Origin: Lentibacillus salicampi
Lineage (GTDB): Bacteria > Bacillota > Bacilli > Bacillales > Amphibacillaceae
DNA: 64,000 nucleotides
Direction of reading: 5' to 3'
NCBI RefSeq assembly: GCF_004565465.1
Contig: NZ_SRHY01000001.1
Location: 419,655 to 483,654 of the forward strand
The stretch's first letter is position 1; each line of letters starts with the position of its first letter. The notes beneath the pieces were generated by a model, which saw only the letters and a list, made by a program, of their open reading frames with translations, did not search any database and was not told where the DNA came from. This document shows, in pieces, positions 1 through 9,133 of the stretch. Position numbers and translations under genes: made by a program.

Positions 1-96
1 TAATAAGCAGCTCAGGTTTTTGCTATAATATAATAAGGTATATAAGCCACACTAAGGAAGAACGGATTAAACGGTTTACATAAGGGAGGACCCTGA

Positions 97-1386
97 ATGA
101 ATGAAACCTATGAAGAGGTCGTGTACAAAAATGGAATCAATTTTCATTTTGTGCCAACTGAAAAATTCAAAACGATTTCTATAACAGCTAAGTTTATGGC
201 CCCATTGAAACAAGATACGATAACACAGCGTGCGTTGCTGCCATATGTACTGCAGCAGGGCACATCATCCTATCCTGATCGGAGTACTCTTCAGAAGAAA
301 TTGGATCATTTATACGGTGCAGTCCTAACAATGGATGGTTCCAAAAAAGGTAATCATCATATTGTGACAATTCGTCTTGAAACAGCCAACCAAAAATTTA
401 TTTCAGAGGAATCTGCCATCATCGATGAGGCCGTTACGCTGTTCAAGGAGATTATTTTCAATCCCAATCATCCGGATGGTGCTTTTCCTCCTGCTGTTGT
501 AGACAGGGAAAAGAATACATTGAAACAAAAAATAAATGCTATTACAGATGATAAAATACATTTCGCCAATATGCGGCTCATCGATGAGATGTGTCATGAT
601 GAACGGTATCAACTGCACGTACACGGATATGAAGACGATTTGGAGTGGATAACGGCCGAAAACTTATATGCGTATTACCAGTCCCTGTTACAAGAAGATC
701 AGCTCGATATTTATGTCTCAGGGGATATTGACTGTGACGACATGAAAGCGAAACTCTTTTCAGCATTTCAGCGTGAGGGTAGCTCGATGCTGCAAGAAGA
801 TGTACTGGAAGTGGAAAAACAAAAGGAAGAGCCACATGTTGTCATTGAAAAACAGCGCATTCAACAGGCAAAATTACACTTCGGCTATCGGACCCATATT
901 ACGTTCCAGGATGATGACTATTTTGCGTTGCATGTTTTTAATGGATTATTTGGCGGGTTTCCAAGTTCTAAATTGTTTATCAATGTCCGGGAAAAAAACA
1001 GCCTTGCTTACTACGCGGCGTCACAATTTGAAAGTCATAAAGGATTATTGTTTGTGTTCAGTGGCATTGCACCTGAAGATTATCAGCAGGCAAGGGAAAT
1101 CATTGAACGGCAAATGGATGCCATGAAAAAGGGTGATTTTTCCGAAGGAGACATGGCCAATACAAAAGAACTGATCATTCATCAGATGCTTGAAACAACG
1201 GATCATTCGAAAGGATTGGTTGAATTGCTTTATCAGCAGGTTGTCGGCGAAACGGATCGGTCCCCGGATACCTTAATGGAAGGTATTAAACGTGTCAGCA
1301 AAGAAGATGTCATACAGGTTGCCAGTAAACTGGAGTTGGACACCATTTATTTATTGACCGCTCAAGGGAGTGATTCAGATGAATAA
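97..1386 (+). CDS. ymfF: YmfF, inactive-type M16 peptidase homologue (EF-P modification-associated)
   Basis: 429 aa protein of the M16 (insulinase / pitrilysin) fold. The zinc motif HxxEH is absent: the equivalent N-terminal segment reads PYVLQQGTSSYP, so this is expected to be the non-catalytic partner of the next gene, as in two-subunit M16 proteases. In Bacillus the ymfF-ymfH-ymfI cluster is linked to finishing the 5-aminopentanol modification of elongation factor P; that role is family knowledge. The start is the ATG after AAGGGAGGA at 82-90. Its end overlaps the ymfH start by 8 nt, implying translational coupling. A TATAAT at 24-29 is a possible -10, but the -35 is unclear so close to the window edge. 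Confidence 0.9.
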   Translation: MNETYEEVVYKNGINFHFVPTEKFKTISITAKFMAPLKQDTITQRALLPYVLQQGTSSYPDRSTLQKKLDHLYGAVLTMDGSKKGNHHIVTIRLETANQKFISEESAIIDEAVTLFKEIIFNPNHPDGAFPPAVVDREKNTLKQKINAITDDKIHFANMRLIDEMCHDERYQLHVHGYEDDLEWITAENLYAYYQSLLQEDQLDIYVSGDIDCDDMKAKLFSAFQREGSSMLQEDVLEVEKQKEEPHVVIEKQRIQQAKLHFGYRTHITFQDDDYFALHVFNGLFGGFPSSKLFINVREKNSLAYYAASQFESHKGLLFVFSGIAPEDYQQAREIIERQMDAMKKGDFSEGDMANTKELIIHQMLETTDHSKGLVELLYQQVVGETDRSPDTLMEGIKRVSKEDVIQVASKLELDTIYLLTAQGSDSDE

Positions 1387-2662
1387 ACAGTCATATGGCC
1401 ATATTGAAGAGACTGTCTATAAAGAAAAACTGGAGAATGGTTTGACCGTTTTTCTGTTGTCTAAACCAGAGATGGCCAAAACGTATGGCATATTTTCCAC
1501 CAATTTCGGATCGATCGACCAGACTTTTGTTCCGATTAATGGAACCGAACAAGTCACAGTCCCGGAAGGGGTCGCCCATTTCCTGGAACATAAGATGTTT
1601 GAAAAAGAGGATCGTGATGTGTTTGCTGACTTCGGCCGGCAGGGAGCATCAGCAAATGCATATACTTCTTTCACCAAAACCGCCTACTTATTCACAGCGA
1701 CGAATCAAATTGAAAAAAATGTTGAAACACTGCTTGATTTTGTCCAAGACCCTTACTTTTCGGAGAAATCGGTAGAAAAAGAAAAGGGCATTATTGCTCA
1801 GGAAATCGAAATGTACAATGATCAGTCTGACTGGCAATCGTTTATGGGGACGCTGAGAGCCCTGTTCCATAAGCATCCGGTGAAAATTGATATCGCGGGT
1901 ACGGTCGATTCCATTCAAACGATTACAAAAGAAGATTTATATACGTGTTACAACACGTTTTATCATCCGGAAAACATGACGTTGTTCATTGCCGGTAATT
2001 TTGACCCGCAGCAGATGATGGGTCTGATCCAGCACAATCAAGGGTCGAAACACTTTGACCAATTGGATCACATCAGGCGTGAATACCCTCAAGAACCTGC
2101 TTCAGCAGCCAAAAAAGAGAATAAAATGATCATGCCTGTGTCGATTCCAAAATGTACGGTTGGTATCAAAGAGTCAGCATCTGGACTGAGCGGTGAAGCA
2201 TTTTTGAAGAAAGACCTGCTTCAAAGTATGATTGTTGATTATTATTTTTCCAGGGGTGGCCCATTTTATCAACAGCTGTATGACCAGCAGCTGATTGATG
2301 CCAGCTTTTATTTTGAAACAACGTTGGAGAAAAATTTTGGCTATACATTTATTGGCGGTAACACGAGTGAACCAGATCATTTTGCGGATACGGTGCGAGA
2401 GTTGCTGAAATCTGCCGATGGGACTGTGTTCACTCCTGAAGAAATTGACCGTATGAAGAAAAAGAAAATCGGGCAATTACTGCGGGCGATGAATTCACTG
2501 GAATTCGTGGCCAATAAATATATTTATTATGATACGGTGGATGTTGATTTATTTAATATAATTCCTGCCATCCAGTCATTAACGGCCGAAGACTTTAACA
2601 TTTTCGTACAGAATTGGATTGATGATGATCGGATAGCGGTGTGCAAAATAGTGAACGAATAG
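1379..2662 (+). CDS. ymfH: YmfH, M16-family zinc peptidase (EF-P modification-associated)
   Basis: 427 aa. The inverted zinc motif HFLEH is at residues 67-71 and a downstream Glu near 142 can be the third metal ligand, so this is the catalytic member of the YmfF/YmfH pair. An upstream in-frame GTG at 1370 overlaps the ribosome site AAGGGAG (1364-1370), so the ATG at 1379, 8 nt further on, is the better start. The gene overlaps the end of ymfF and is followed after 9 nt by ymfI, forming one transcription unit. Peptidase fold and metal site are read from sequence; the EF-P connection is from the B. subtilis family. Confidence 0.92.
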   Translation: MNKQSYGHIEETVYKEKLENGLTVFLLSKPEMAKTYGIFSTNFGSIDQTFVPINGTEQVTVPEGVAHFLEHKMFEKEDRDVFADFGRQGASANAYTSFTKTAYLFTATNQIEKNVETLLDFVQDPYFSEKSVEKEKGIIAQEIEMYNDQSDWQSFMGTLRALFHKHPVKIDIAGTVDSIQTITKEDLYTCYNTFYHPENMTLFIAGNFDPQQMMGLIQHNQGSKHFDQLDHIRREYPQEPASAAKKENKMIMPVSIPKCTVGIKESASGLSGEAFLKKDLLQSMIVDYYFSRGGPFYQQLYDQQLIDASFYFETTLEKNFGYTFIGGNTSEPDHFADTVRELLKSADGTVFTPEEIDRMKKKKIGQLLRAMNSLEFVANKYIYYDTVDVDLFNIIPAIQSLTAEDFNIFVQNWIDDDRIAVCKIVNE

Positions 2663-2671
2663 GGGATTTTA

Positions 2672-3394
2672 ATGGAGAAAAATGTATTGATTATTGGTGC
2701 CAGCGGCGATATTGGCAGATCGATTGTCATGCGGCTTGCCAAGGAAGGCTGGCAGCTGATGCTGCATTATAACCGGAACATTCGCGCCATGGAAGCCAAT
2801 CGGAGACGTTTGAATAATCAATCCATCCTGATGGAAATACAAGCTGATTTAAGTGATCAGGCCGGTATAAATCATCTCTTAAATCAGCTCGTGTTTCCGG
2901 TTGATGCGGTCATATTTGCGGGTGGCAGTGCGTACTACGGATTATTCCAGGACACGGATGAACAAACAATGGAATCCATGCTGACGTTGCATGTGAAGGC
3001 ACCATGGACGATTACAAAGCACGTTCTTCCTTCGATGATACGGGAGAAACATGGCAGGATTCTTTTTATTACGTCTGTATGGGGGGAAGCTGGTGCAGGC
3101 AATGAAGTGGTTTATTCATCTGTTAAAGGCGCCCAAAACAGTTTTGTTAAAGCTCTGGCCAAAGAAGTAGCGACTTCCGGTATAGCCGTAAATGCGGTGA
3201 GTCCCGGTTTTATCGATACAAAAATGAACCAGCACTTGTCGGCTGAAGCAAAAGAAGAGATTATTCATGACATCCCGGCAAATCGGGCCGGAACTTCAGA
3301 GGATGTTGCCAATACCGTTCGTTTTCTGATGGATGAACGGTCAGATTACATCCACGGAGAGATTATTCATGTGAGTGGTGGCTGGAGGTCCTAA
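2672..3394 (+). CDS. ymfI: YmfI, short-chain dehydrogenase (EF-P 5-aminopentanone reductase)
   Basis: 240 aa short-chain dehydrogenase/reductase. The cofactor loop GASGDIG is near residues 9-15 and the catalytic residues are Ser135, Tyr148 and Lys152 (YSSVK). In B. subtilis the orthologue reduces the 5-aminopentanone group on EF-P to 5-aminopentanol. An adjacent position 9 nt after ymfH and the conserved gene trio make this reading more likely than a FabG-type ketoacyl reductase, although the protein fold is shared with FabG. GGGGA at 2663-2667 serves as the ribosome site. Confidence 0.88.
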   Translation: MEKNVLIIGASGDIGRSIVMRLAKEGWQLMLHYNRNIRAMEANRRRLNNQSILMEIQADLSDQAGINHLLNQLVFPVDAVIFAGGSAYYGLFQDTDEQTMESMLTLHVKAPWTITKHVLPSMIREKHGRILFITSVWGEAGAGNEVVYSSVKGAQNSFVKALAKEVATSGIAVNAVSPGFIDTKMNQHLSAEAKEEIIHDIPANRAGTSEDVANTVRFLMDERSDYIHGEIIHVSGGWRS

Positions 3395-3462
3395 AATCCT
3401 ATGTATAATCAGGACTATAAAACAAATACTATACATGTAAAAAATTGAAGGAGGCAGATGAA

Positions 3463-3720
3463 ATGTCCGTTCTCGATAATTTTGACTCATGGAAGGGATT
3501 TTTGGCCGACAGACTGCAGCAGGCACAATCTCAAGGAATGGGGCAGCAAACGATATCGAACATGGCTTATGAGGTTGGTGACTATCTGGCAGCGAATACA
3601 GATGCCAAGAACAATGAAGAAGCTGTTCTGCAGGAGATTTGGACTGCTGCATCTGAGGATGAACGACATGCAATTGCCAGTGCGATGGTTAAGTTAGTAC
3701 AAAACCAGGGAAACGCATAA
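3463..3720 (+). CDS. ymfJ: YmfJ, DUF3243 protein
   Basis: 85 aa small soluble protein of the DUF3243 family, function unknown. The start is the ATG at 3463, 8 nt after AAGGAGG (3448-3454); an in-frame TTG at 3445 lies in front of that site and is rejected. It begins MSVLDNFDSWKGFL and is rich in Gln, Ala and Glu with no membrane segment. It is the conserved neighbour between ymfI and ymfK in Bacillus. A strong terminator follows directly, so it ends the first transcription unit. Confidence 0.85.
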   Translation: MSVLDNFDSWKGFLADRLQQAQSQGMGQQTISNMAYEVGDYLAANTDAKNNEEAVLQEIWTAASEDERHAIASAMVKLVQNQGNA

Positions 3721-3725
3721 ATGTA

Positions 3726-3763
3726 AAATAAAGAAGCTGCAGGAGGCAGCTTCTTTATTTTTT
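3726..3763 (+). terminator. Intrinsic terminator after ymfJ
   Basis: Perfect 15-bp stem (3726-3740 with 3746-3760), 5-nt loop, then a T-run. It separates the ymfF-ymfJ unit from ymfK. Confidence 0.9.
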
Positions 3764-3850
3764 CCCGATTATCTTTACAATCTCCTTTTCTTCCTTCATA
3801 AAATACTTTATTATAGTACTATACTAGTTAAATCGTATAAGGGGTTTGTT

Positions 3851-4639
3851 ATGGAGAAAACAGAATGGTACCTGGAATATGAGATACAATATAATCGGCC
3901 TGGTTTATTAGGAGACATTTCCTCCCTGCTTGGTATGCTTTCCATTAATATTCTATCCATTAATGGCGTGGCAGAATCGCGAAGAGGCATGTTGCTGCTT
4001 TCCAGGGAAGATGAACAGATTACAAGATTAAAATCAATTATGCAAACAATGGATACGATAAAAATTAAAAAAGTCCGCAAACCAAAGATGCGTGATAAAC
4101 TTGCCGTAAGACATGGCCGGTATATCCAGAGTGATGCGGATGACAGAAAAACATTCCGATTTGTCAGGGATGATTTGGGTATTTTAGTCGACTTTATGGC
4201 AGAACTGTATAAAAAGGAAGGACACAAATTAATTGGAATACGCGGAATGCCACGGGTTGGAAAGACGGAATCGGTTGTAGCAGCCAGTGTCTGTGCTAAT
4301 AAGCGGTGGCTGTTCGTTTCAAGTACATTACTTAAACAAACCATTCGAAGTCAGCTTATTAAAGATGAATACAATCATGATAATTTGTATATAATTGATG
4401 GAATTGTTTCAACGCGCCGGGCTAATGAAAAGCATTGGGAGCTTATCAGGGAAATTATGCAGCTTCCCGCCATCAAAGTTGTTGAACACCCTGATATGTT
4501 CGTCCAGGCCACCGAATACAAACTGGATGATTTTGATTATATTATTGAGCTGCGCAGTGACGAACATGAGGAAATCACATATGAACCGGTAAACAACACT
4601 TTTAGCCAAGAAAACGGATTTTCGATGTTTGACTTTTAA
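3851..4639 (+). CDS. ymfK: YmfK, DUF3388 protein with ACT-like and P-loop-like segments
   Basis: 262 aa protein of the DUF3388 / YmfK family, function unknown. Residues about 9-55 (NRPGLLGDISSLLGM) look like an ACT-type ligand-binding fold. A GxxxxGKTE segment at 132-140 (GMPRVGKTE) resembles a Walker A loop, and the rest reads like a minimal P-loop NTPase with an acidic C-terminal tail. The ATG at 3851 follows a weak AAGGGG 7 nt upstream. It has its own upstream region after the ymfJ terminator, with a possible TATACT at 3820-3825, and runs into rodZ after 17 nt. Confidence 0.85.
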   Translation: MEKTEWYLEYEIQYNRPGLLGDISSLLGMLSINILSINGVAESRRGMLLLSREDEQITRLKSIMQTMDTIKIKKVRKPKMRDKLAVRHGRYIQSDADDRKTFRFVRDDLGILVDFMAELYKKEGHKLIGIRGMPRVGKTESVVAASVCANKRWLFVSSTLLKQTIRSQLIKDEYNHDNLYIIDGIVSTRRANEKHWELIREIMQLPAIKVVEHPDMFVQATEYKLDDFDYIIELRSDEHEEITYEPVNNTFSQENGFSMFDF

Positions 4640-4656
4640 AATGGATGGTGTTAGCG

Positions 4657-5571
4657 ATGGAGATCGGAGAAAGACTGAAAGAAGCAAGAGAAGAGCAAAA
4701 TTTGTCGCTTGAAAGTTTGCAGGAGACAACAAAAATACAAAAGCGATATCTAGAGGCCATTGAGCAAGGAAATTTCAAAATATTACCGGGAACGTTTTAT
4801 GCGCGTGCGTTTATTAAAGAGTATGCTGCAGCAGTTGGACTTGATCCGAATGAATTGCTGGAAGAATATAAAGCGGACGTACCCCAGCCCGAAGAGGAAA
4901 GGACACCTCAATATTCACATATTCAACGATCACGCAAAGATAATAACCCGGCCAAAAGCACTGCTGTGTTTTCCTTCATTCCGACAGTCATTGTCGTGTT
5001 GCTGGTGATTGGCATCGTCTTTGTGGTATGGTTTTTCCTACAAGGTTCAGCCTCTGAGGAAAGTAATGAACCTGCTCAGCCACAGGATGATAACGAGGTA
5101 ACCTATAATAGCGATGAAGACAGTCAGGAAAATGCCGGGGCAGAAGATGATGGTTCCAGCGCGGGAAGTGATTCCGAATCAGAAGAAACCAATGAAGGGA
5201 ACGCGGATGCCAAATCTGAGAAAGAGCAGCCTGAATTGACCGTTGAGGAAGAGGGCACAGGTAATTCACCGGAATCAACCCTTAATCTGAAAAATGCGGG
5301 CGATGATGTTACCGCTACAGTCGAGGCGGAAGGAGACTCCTGGCTCGAAGTGGAAAATGACAATGGGGAGTCTTTGTTTTCAGGTATGGTTAGTACCGAC
5401 AATTCGCCGGTTGAAGTGGATTTGTCCAGTACGGATCGTGTCTGGTTCAGTGTCGGGAACGCACCAGCTTTAGATATCACAATCGATGGGGCTGCACTTG
5501 AATACCCTGTTAACCCTGATGAAGAAGTGTTTCAAAAAATTTGGGTTAACATTAATCATGCAGGTGAATAG
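4657..5571 (+). CDS. rodZ: RodZ-like (YmfM) transmembrane cytoskeletal protein
   Basis: 304 aa. The N-terminal helix-turn-helix domain (1-70), one transmembrane helix (about 104-129), an acidic Ser/Glu/Asp-rich linker (131-205) and a C-terminal DUF4115 beta domain give the standard RodZ order. RodZ links the MreB cytoskeleton to the envelope and supports rod shape; the cytoplasmic HTH binds MreB. In-frame ATG codons occur at 4645 and 4657; the latter follows GGATGGTG at a proper distance and matches the usual N-terminus MEIGERLKEAR. The very acidic extracellular linker fits a salt-adapted organism, which is an inference. Confidence 0.92.
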   Translation: MEIGERLKEAREEQNLSLESLQETTKIQKRYLEAIEQGNFKILPGTFYARAFIKEYAAAVGLDPNELLEEYKADVPQPEEERTPQYSHIQRSRKDNNPAKSTAVFSFIPTVIVVLLVIGIVFVVWFFLQGSASEESNEPAQPQDDNEVTYNSDEDSQENAGAEDDGSSAGSDSESEETNEGNADAKSEKEQPELTVEEEGTGNSPESTLNLKNAGDDVTATVEAEGDSWLEVENDNGESLFSGMVSTDNSPVEVDLSSTDRVWFSVGNAPALDITIDGAALEYPVNPDEEVFQKIWVNINHAGE

Positions 5572-5599
5572 TCGACTAAACCGAAACGATGGTTGTTTC

Positions 5600-5740
5600 T
5601 GCTCAATGTTGGTTGAACAGAATAGACTTCGTATAGGCAGTTGCTCCCCGCGTATGTGTATACTGCCCGATAAGGCGGGGAAAATGGAAGTTACTTGTTC
5701 AAGCCTTTCCTTACTGATAATGAGGGAAGGGTTTTACATG
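5600..5740 (+). other. rodZ-pgsA intergenic region with two imperfect dyads
   Basis: No gene is seen between 5572 and 5755. Two imperfect inverted repeats are present: CTCCCCGC paired with GCGGGGA (about 5644-5680), and CCTTTCC facing GGGAAGG shortly before the pgsA ribosome site. The second ends in only four T residues. They may act as weak terminators or in mRNA processing. There is no clear promoter, so pgsA may be read through from rodZ. Confidence 0.35.
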
Positions 5741-5755
5741 CAGGAGGGAAATCGT

Positions 5756-6334
5756 GTGAATATACCTAACAAGATGACGCTTTCACGAATTTGTTTAATC
5801 CCTATTTTTATTATTTTGCTGGCTGTTCCGTTCAATTGGGGAGAATGGAGCACTGGGGAAACAGTTTTACCGGTTGCGCATTTTATTGCCGCTTTATTGT
5901 TTATCATTGCAGCGGCAACTGATTGGGTTGATGGGTACTATGCTAGAAAATATGATTTAGTAACGAATCTGGGGAAATTTCTGGATCCCCTGGCTGACAA
6001 GCTGCTCGTTGCTGCAGCATTGATTTTGCTGGTAGAAATGGGAATGGCCCCGGGATGGATTGCGATCATTATCATCAGCAGGGAGCTTGCTGTAACGGGT
6101 TTACGTCTTGTGGCAGCAGGTGAAGGAATTGTGCTTGCGGCAGGAAACATGGGAAAACTAAAAACCGCTACCCAAATGATCGCCATTGCGCTATTATTAT
6201 TACATGATTTTCCATTTTCTTATGCCGGTCTTCCACTCGGGATGATTATGCTGTATATATCGTTATTTTTTACCGTTGCATCAGGATATGATTATTTTGT
6301 GAAAAACTGGCATGTAATGAGGGATTCCAAATGA
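5756..6334 (+). CDS. pgsA: CDP-diacylglycerol-glycerol-3-phosphate 3-phosphatidyltransferase
   Basis: 192 aa membrane enzyme that makes phosphatidylglycerol phosphate, the committed step to anionic phospholipids. The CDP-alcohol phosphotransferase motif D-x2-D-G-x2-A-R-x8-G-x3-D-x3-D is complete (Asp56, Asp59, Gly60, Ala63, Arg64, Gly73, Asp77, Asp81) and several hydrophobic helices surround it. The start is GTG 5756, placed 7 nt after AGGAGGG (5742-5748); the longer open frame upstream has no homologous residues. Its TGA overlaps the cinA ATG (ATGA), so the two are coupled. Confidence 0.95.
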   Translation: MNIPNKMTLSRICLIPIFIILLAVPFNWGEWSTGETVLPVAHFIAALLFIIAAATDWVDGYYARKYDLVTNLGKFLDPLADKLLVAAALILLVEMGMAPGWIAIIIISRELAVTGLRLVAAGEGIVLAAGNMGKLKTATQMIAIALLLLHDFPFSYAGLPLGMIMLYISLFFTVASGYDYFVKNWHVMRDSK

Positions 6335-7578
6335 TGAAAAACATCAATGCCGAAATTGTTGCAGTCGGCACAGAGTTATTATTGGGACAGATTGCCAATA
6401 CAAATGCACAATGGATATCGGAAAAATTAGCTTCGATTGGAATAAATGTTCACCATCATGCTGTTGTCGGTGATAATCTCAAGCGGGTTGAAGAGCAGTT
6501 CCGAATTTCCGGCAATCGGTCTGATGTCATGATTGTTACGGGGGGGCTGGGGCCGACAGAAGACGACCTGACCCGCGAAGCTTTTCAGCAAATTACTGGA
6601 GCAGATATTGTTGAACATGAACCAGCCATGAAGAAGATTGAAGCTTTTTTTCAAAAGCAAAAAACGGACATGACGCCCAATAATAGAAAACAGGCACGTG
6701 TTTTTGCAGGGAGTGACGTGATCGAAAATAACACAGGCATGGCAGCAGGCATGTCGCTTTCCCACGAGGGTAAAACGTGGTTTTTTTTGCCGGGTGTGCC
6801 ACGAGAGATGAAGCAGATGATGACGTATAGTGTCCTGCCTCAATTGCAGCAACTAGCAGGGGAAAAGATGGTGATCCAGTCAACCATGCTCCGTTTTACC
6901 GGCATTGGTGAATCTCGTCTTGAGCATGAACTGCGGGATTTAATTCACGAGCAGACAAATCCAACAATCGCCCCTTTAGCACAAAATGAAGGTGTCGCCA
7001 TCAGGCTCACGTCCAAGGCAGCGACAAGTGATGAGGCAACTGACGTGATTAATCGGACAAAGCAGGAAATTCTCGACCGGGTTGGCGGCCATTATTACGG
7101 GGTCGATGATCAGACGCTGGAAGAAAAGGTTTTGGCATTGCTGAAAAAGAAGGATGTGTCCGTGGGAGCTGCTGAAAGTTTAACGGGCGGTATGTTTACT
7201 GACAAACTGATATCAGTACCCGGGGCTTCTGATGTGTGCCGCGGCGGCATAGTCTGCTATGATACAAAGGTGAAAGAAAACGTCCTGCACATCCCTGAAG
7301 ATCTTATTCGGCAATATGGCACCATTAGTGGAGAATGTGCTGCAGCTATGGCTGAAAACGCCTGTTCACTACTGAAGGCTGATATCGGAATCAGTTTCAC
7401 CGGAGTGGCCGGCCCTGACAGCATTGAGGGTCATCAGGCAGGCACGGTATATATTGCCCTGCATGATCAATCAGGGAAACAGTTGACCCGAAAATATACC
7501 TTCGCGGGTAACCGGCAAACCATTCGGAGACGGACAGTCACAAAAGGATATGAGCTTTTATTTAATTTGTTAAATTAA
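6331..7578 (+). CDS. cinA: CinA, competence/damage-inducible protein with PncC amidase domain
   Basis: 415 aa two-domain protein. The N-terminal half is the molybdopterin-binding-like (MoCF) fold, with TGGLGPTEDD near residue 70. The C-terminal third is the CinA/PncC amidase domain, with GAAESLTGG, which in family members deamidates nicotinamide mononucleotide. In naturally competent Firmicutes CinA also associates with RecA. It starts with ATG at 6331 inside the pgsA stop region and a second ATG directly follows. The cinA-recA adjacency is the classic order, here separated by a 177-nt region holding the recA promoter. Confidence 0.93.
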   Translation: MMKNINAEIVAVGTELLLGQIANTNAQWISEKLASIGINVHHHAVVGDNLKRVEEQFRISGNRSDVMIVTGGLGPTEDDLTREAFQQITGADIVEHEPAMKKIEAFFQKQKTDMTPNNRKQARVFAGSDVIENNTGMAAGMSLSHEGKTWFFLPGVPREMKQMMTYSVLPQLQQLAGEKMVIQSTMLRFTGIGESRLEHELRDLIHEQTNPTIAPLAQNEGVAIRLTSKAATSDEATDVINRTKQEILDRVGGHYYGVDDQTLEEKVLALLKKKDVSVGAAESLTGGMFTDKLISVPGASDVCRGGIVCYDTKVKENVLHIPEDLIRQYGTISGECAAAMAENACSLLKADIGISFTGVAGPDSIEGHQAGTVYIALHDQSGKQLTRKYTFAGNRQTIRRRTVTKGYELLFNLLN

Positions 7579-7672
7579 AGTTATTGGCCAGGTTTTTTCC
7601 TGGAAATTAATTTTTTGTGTCTCGTTATCTATTAAAATCCCTTTATGGAGAAAAGAACACCTGAAAAATATG

Positions 7673-7686
7673 AGAACATTTATTCG
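7673..7686 (+). promoter_or_regulatory. LexA (SOS) box upstream of recA
   Basis: AGAACATTTATTCG matches the Gram-positive LexA consensus CGAAC-N4-GTTCG at 8 of 10 informative positions. It ends 8 nt before the recA -35, a plausible repressor position. Confidence 0.65.
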
Positions 7687-7694
7687 TTTTATTC

Positions 7695-7723
7695 TTGGCA
7701 AATCTCCACAAAAGGAGTATGAT
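7695..7723 (+). promoter_or_regulatory. SigA-type promoter of recA
   Basis: TTGGCA (7695-7700), exactly 17 bp, TATGAT (7718-7723). The recA TTG start is 32 nt downstream of the -10. Confidence 0.8.
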
Positions 7724-7755
7724 GTAATTAGGTTATTCATAAGGAGGAACGTGCA

Positions 7756-8805
7756 TTGGGAGATAAAAAACAAGCTTTAGATATGGCGTTAAAACAAATT
7801 GAAAAACAGTTTGGAAAAGGTTCAATTATGAAACTGGGTGAGCAAGAGGGCCAAAAGATTGCAACGATTCCAAGCGGATCACTTGCTTTGGATGTCGCTT
7901 TAGGTATTGGAGGTTACCCGCGGGGGCGTGTTGTCGAAATTTACGGTCCAGAATCTTCCGGTAAAACAACTGTTGCGCTGCACGCGATTGCTGAAGCTCA
8001 ACAGCAGGGTGGTCAGGCTGCGTTTATTGATGCTGAGCATGCACTTGATCCGACATACGCACGGGCGCTCGGTGTTAATATTGAAGAATTGCTTTTGTCA
8101 CAGCCGGATACAGGTGAGCAAGCACTGGAGATTGCCGAAGCACTTGTCCGGAGTGGTGCCGTTGACATTATTGTAGTGGATTCGGTAGCCGCACTGGTTC
8201 CGAAAGCGGAAATCGAAGGTGAGATGGGAGATGCACACGTCGGGTTGCAGGCACGTTTGATGTCTCAGGCACTGCGGAAGCTTTCCGGGGCTATCAACAA
8301 ATCGAAAACAACGGCCGTATTTATCAACCAGATTAGAGAAAAGGTAGGGGTAATGTTCGGTAATCCGGAAACAACACCGGGTGGACGGGCTCTTAAGTTC
8401 TATTCATCTGTCAGATTGGAAGTACGCCGAGCAGAAACGTTAAAGCAAGGGAATGAGATGGTAGGAAATAAAGCCAGGTTGAAAGTTGTTAAAAATAAAG
8501 TAGCCCCTCCGTTTAAACAGGCGGAAGTTGATATTATGTACGGTGAAGGTATTTCCAGGGTAGGCGAAATACTGGATATAGGTTCAGACCTTGATATTGT
8601 TCAAAAAAGCGGTGCATGGTATTCCTATAATGGTGAACGGCTTGGACAAGGCAGGGAGAATGCCAAACAGTTCCTGAAAGAAAACGAAGGTATTAAAATG
8701 GAGATCCACCAGGCTATCCGCACACATTATCATATGGACGAGACACCGGAAGAAGAAACTGAAGAAGGATCCCAAGAAGGGGATCAGGAAAGAATGGATG
8801 TTTAA
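7756..8805 (+). CDS. recA: Recombinase RecA
   Basis: 349 aa strand-exchange protein and co-protease for LexA cleavage. Walker A is GPESSGKTT at 64-72, and the Mg-binding and L1/L2 loop regions are normal. The C-terminal tail is acidic ([13 protein letters not shown]), as is usual for RecA and slightly exaggerated here. The start is TTG 7756, 7 nt after AAGGAGGA (7741-7748). Its own promoter with an upstream LexA-like box makes it SOS-inducible, and a 12-bp terminator stem follows. The lexA gene is 20 kb away in the same window. Confidence 0.98.
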   Translation: MGDKKQALDMALKQIEKQFGKGSIMKLGEQEGQKIATIPSGSLALDVALGIGGYPRGRVVEIYGPESSGKTTVALHAIAEAQQQGGQAAFIDAEHALDPTYARALGVNIEELLLSQPDTGEQALEIAEALVRSGAVDIIVVDSVAALVPKAEIEGEMGDAHVGLQARLMSQALRKLSGAINKSKTTAVFINQIREKVGVMFGNPETTPGGRALKFYSSVRLEVRRAETLKQGNEMVGNKARLKVVKNKVAPPFKQAEVDIMYGEGISRVGEILDIGSDLDIVQKSGAWYSYNGERLGQGRENAKQFLKENEGIKMEIHQAIRTHYHMDETPEEETEEGSQEGDQERMDV

Positions 8806-8822
8806 CTGGTGTTCGTTTGAAT

Positions 8823-8861
8823 AAGTCCTTTGCTGACAAGGATTAGCAAAGGACTTACTTT
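8823..8861 (+). terminator. Intrinsic terminator after recA
   Basis: Perfect 12-bp stem (8823-8834 with 8845-8856), 10-nt loop, then ACTTTAT. The T tail is interrupted. Confidence 0.75.
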
Positions 8862-8910
8862 ATCCGCCTCAACGAGCTATACGACCACACTTCAAGATTT
8901 TAAGATGGAA

Positions 8911-8972
8911 ACAAATAAAATAAGCGAAGCGGAAGGAAACCTCTGCTGAACGACGCTTCACTTTATTTTTAT
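8911..8972. repeat. Imperfect inverted repeat in the recA-rny interval
   Basis: An A/T-rich arm ending GCGAAGCG faces CGCTTC followed by ACTTTATTTTTA, giving a long hairpin with a roughly 20-nt loop. The interval 8806-9133 has no gene; it holds this dyad, the recA terminator and the rny promoter. The dyad could be a second terminator or a decayed repeat. Confidence 0.4.
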
Positions 8973-8992
8973 GCAATAACTATTACGATTTC

Positions 8993-9021
8993 TTGACATT
9001 AGCCAATGGGATCAGTAAAAT
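8993..9021 (+). promoter_or_regulatory. SigA-type promoter of rny
   Basis: TTGACA (8993-8998), 17 bp, TAAAAT (9016-9021): a near-consensus promoter 112 nt ahead of the rny start. Confidence 0.8.
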
Positions 9022-9056
9022 TAAGTTGTATAATTTTCTATTATTATACAGCTTAA
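9021..9056 (+). promoter_or_regulatory. 14-bp hairpin at the 5' end of the rny transcript
   Basis: TTAAGTTGTATAAT (9021-9034) pairs with ATTATACAGCTTAA (9043-9056), with a single G-U pair and an 8-nt loop. It starts within the -10 and covers the expected transcription start, so the mRNA would begin with a stable A/T-rich stem. It may protect or regulate the RNase Y mRNA. Confidence 0.5.
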
Positions 9057-9133
9057 TTATTTATTATTGAACATTGTACATGCCGACAATAATGAATCAA
9101 TTGTACAACTTTATAGCAATAGGAGGTGAAATC

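Noticed and set aside
3811..4344. 177-codon minus-strand frame over ymfK
   Set aside because: It overlaps YmfK and shows no recognisable domain or ribosome site.
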